From Leptolyngbya sp. FACHB-261 (GTDB lineage: Bacteria > Cyanobacteriota > Cyanobacteriia > FACHB-261): 64,000 nt of DNA. Positions 62,607 to 64,000 of the stretch are shown here, one piece after another. The stretch lies in NCBI RefSeq assembly GCF_014696065.1, contig NZ_JACJPL010000028.1, forward strand, positions 1 through 64,000. The letters run 5' to 3'. The notes under the pieces are model-generated. The model was given only the letters and a program-made list of their open reading frames with translations, searched no databases and was not told the origin of the DNA. How positions within the stretch are numbered: position 1 is the stretch's first letter; every line of letters begins with the position of its first letter. The position numbers and the translations under genes were made by a program.

Positions 62607-63467
62607 ATGAGTAACCGAAGATACTATTCCATTCGCACTGGTAAAAATCCTGATGCAAGTCGCTATGATTTGCCTATTCTTCTTAGACTATTTCACGATT
62701 TTTATCTTGAGTTTCTAAATAAAGATTATTTTCAGGAAAATTTTGGTTATATCTGTGTAGATGCTGGAGAGGTTTCAGGTAACTTAGGTTCTGACATCGA
62801 AGCTCAAATGTTTCGTGCCATTAGAAGACCTAAACTGTGGCCAATTCAGATAAGATATAAGAGCTACTCAGAAGACGATTTATTTGATGTTATTGAGTTT
62901 CTTTATGATCATGTCTCTAAACCAGTTGATGGGTATTTTCATGGCCACAATGCATGCGGCTATCATTACGATACTTTTGATAAAAGGACAGGCCAGCAGG
63001 AATTTAGAGATGTTATCAATCAAATTCTATATGATTACAAGGAGGGGTATGAACTTTCCGATGAGGGAGAAATTCTGGAATCTCCAGAGCAGGGATTAGA
63101 GAAGTTGTTTACTGCAAGTTTGCCTACGCGTGATGCTAACAATGTTGAGCAGCGCGTTCAATCTGCAATTCTCAAATTTAGGCGTTATCGCTCGTCTCTA
63201 GATGAGAGACGTGATGCAATTCGAGATTTAGCTGACGTTCTTGAGTTTCTGCGTCCTCAAGTTAAGACAGTAATATCGAAAAAGGATGAGAGCGATTTAT
63301 TTTATATTGCTAATCAGTTTGGGATACGGCACCACAATGAACAGCAAAAGCAGGATTATGATAAAGCCATTTGGTACAGTTGGATGTTCTATCACTATTT
63401 AGCAACAATACACGCTTGTTTAAGGTTAATTAAAAAAGCTGAGAGCAAGTCTCCGAGTGAGGGCTAA
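62607..63467 (+). CDS. Hypothetical protein, possible AbiJ/HEPN-like C-terminus
   Basis: 286 residues. The N-terminal 130 (RYYSIRTGKNPDASRYDLPILLRLF, YICVDAGEVSGNLGSDIEAQ, YSEDDLFDVIEFLYDHVSKP) recall a domain I associate by memory with phage-abortive-infection AbiJ-type proteins. The C-terminus has DLFYIANQFGIRHHNEQQKQ and AIWYSWMFYHYLATIHACLRL, where an R-H-H-N element and following helix resemble the R(x)4-6H signature of HEPN RNases. Both readings are by eye. It follows the KAP gene by 260 bases on the same strand, AT-rich like it. Confidence 0.6.
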   Translation: MSNRRYYSIRTGKNPDASRYDLPILLRLFHDFYLEFLNKDYFQENFGYICVDAGEVSGNLGSDIEAQMFRAIRRPKLWPIQIRYKSYSEDDLFDVIEFLYDHVSKPVDGYFHGHNACGYHYDTFDKRTGQQEFRDVINQILYDYKEGYELSDEGEILESPEQGLEKLFTASLPTRDANNVEQRVQSAILKFRRYRSSLDERRDAIRDLADVLEFLRPQVKTVISKKDESDLFYIANQFGIRHHNEQQKQDYDKAIWYSWMFYHYLATIHACLRLIKKAESKSPSEG

Positions 63468-63587
63468 CACTCCACGACAACGGACGAACGAAAGTTGCTT
63501 CTGATGTTCCAAAGGTTACTAAAGTGATCTAATGTATAGTTAACCTACTCCACACAGAGAAGTTGCACTTGCCTTTGAAGGATATCA

Positions 63588-63707
63588 ATGAGCTTGAAGG
63601 CGCTTGAGAGGCAATTCAAGGAAGAGGGTGAGCCAACCGTTGATAAGTTACAGCAAAAAAAATGTTGCAAACAAAGTTGTATGTTTATTGGAAGTGGATT
63701 GCTTTAG
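63588..63707 (+). CDS. Short ORF overlapping the next gene at a poly-A run
   Basis: ATG 63588, with GAAGG 7 bases upstream, encodes MSLKALERQFKEEGEPTVDK then LQQKK before it leaves frame sense at an A8 run (63655-63662) and stops at 63705. The downstream signal-peptide frame begins at the end of the same A run. A one-base change in the run would join the two. Confidence 0.35.
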   Translation: MSLKALERQFKEEGEPTVDKLQQKKCCKQSCMFIGSGLL

Positions 63708-64000
63708 CTATCTTTTCGGCAATTTTATCTATTTTTTTATTTTCTACACCTAATATTGCGAACGCACAAAATGCGACATTCTCCACAGATCAAAATCCGT
63801 TATGTCAACAACTCGACTTCGAAAAACTAGGAAACAAAGAACGTCCTACCTTAGACTCAATAATTATAGAAACCGGGTCACGCATTATTCCAGACGGTGA
63901 AACTATAACTGTCAAGATTTCTAAGCCTTCACCTGCAAATACTGTCTTCTGCGCCAGGATCTATACAAATAAAGAGATCAAACCAGTCAGAGTAATAACA
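63662..64000 (+). CDS. Secreted protein, 5' part, cut by window end
   Basis: ATG 63662 opens a frame running off the window. It has a signal sequence (residues about 1-36: WKWIALAIFSAILSIFLFSTPNIANA) with a likely cleavage after ANA, then a mature part with LCQQLDFEKLGN and SRIIPDGETITVKISKPSP. No ribosome site precedes it, so the true start may be at 63588 across a frameshift. Function unknown. Confidence 0.5.
   Translation, partial: MLQTKLYVYWKWIALAIFSAILSIFLFSTPNIANAQNATFSTDQNPLCQQLDFEKLGNKERPTLDSIIIETGSRIIPDGETITVKISKPSPANTVFCARIYTNKEIKPVRVIT

Noticed and set aside
1-64000. CRISPR arrays, tRNA genes, IS transposases, integrases, riboswitches
   Set aside because: No spaced direct repeats typical of CRISPR, no tRNA T-arm plus acceptor pattern, and no transposase or integrase motif was found by reading. 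Small RNAs could have been missed.

Overview
The window comes from a cyanobacterium. It carries psaD (photosystem I) next to trpE, a gas vesicle (gvp) cluster, a DUF1830 protein, a vMAP-type NB-ARC protein, and an FHA/CHAT/DUF928/CHASE2-kinase operon, all characteristic of filamentous cyanobacteria. A few HIP1-like GCGATCGC sites are present (near 4878, 42002 and 45488). Genus cannot be read from the sequence alone.

Layout. 1-150: the 3' end of a 5S rRNA and its terminator. 250-2970 (minus): a decayed glycosyltransferase locus, with GT4 and GT9 pieces broken by stops, frameshifts and internal deletions. 3177-5400: a perfect inverted repeat, a small acidic protein, then a short membrane ORF followed by a phosphodiester glycosidase. 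5400-7800: psaD, terminator, trpE. 7800-10800 (minus): SH3-like, FHA, fructosamine-kinase-like, low-molecular-weight phosphatase and tautomerase genes. 11000-17920: a frameshifted PsiE-family gene, TPR protein, small unknowns, a phosphoribosyltransferase/erythromycin-esterase fusion, a histidine-kinase scrap and a DUF1830 gene. 18760-24200: an RRM protein, a Pro/Glu-rich small protein, a 981-residue repeat-rich RTX protein, and a low-complexity membrane protein. 24400-29400: methyltransferase, lipoprotein, glycine-zipper protein, small membrane proteins, TPR protein and several strong palindromes.

29400-32550 (minus) is a partial gas vesicle operon, gvpA-gvpA-gvpC-gvpN-gvpJ. It has a terminator-like hairpin between gvpA and gvpC and a terminator after gvpJ. 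gvpK, F, L, G, V and W are absent from the window. 33100-40730 holds an ABC exporter, pentapeptide-repeat protein, rhomboid protease, glutathionyl-hydroquinone-reductase-like protein, unknowns and a phytol-kinase-like enzyme. 40862-46909 (minus) is a four-gene run that looks like a redox/osmotic-stress operon: flavin disulfide reductase, peroxiredoxin fused to a cold-shock domain, NAD-dependent epimerase-like protein and a GH63-like glucosidase.

47218-55873 (minus) is a four-gene run: filamentous-haemagglutinin-type TpsA exoprotein, TPR-CHAT caspase-like protease, DUF928 protein and CHASE2-PAS-histidine kinase. It suggests an envelope sensing, secretion and proteolysis module. 56341-64000 is accessory DNA: an NB-ARC protein with no WD40 sensor, small DNA-binding-like and unknown proteins among dispersed repeats, an AT-rich iteron-like region, a KAP P-loop NTPase, and an unknown protein with an AbiJ/HEPN-like C-terminal look. 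The last block is the best place in the window to look for an undescribed, possibly defence-related, system.
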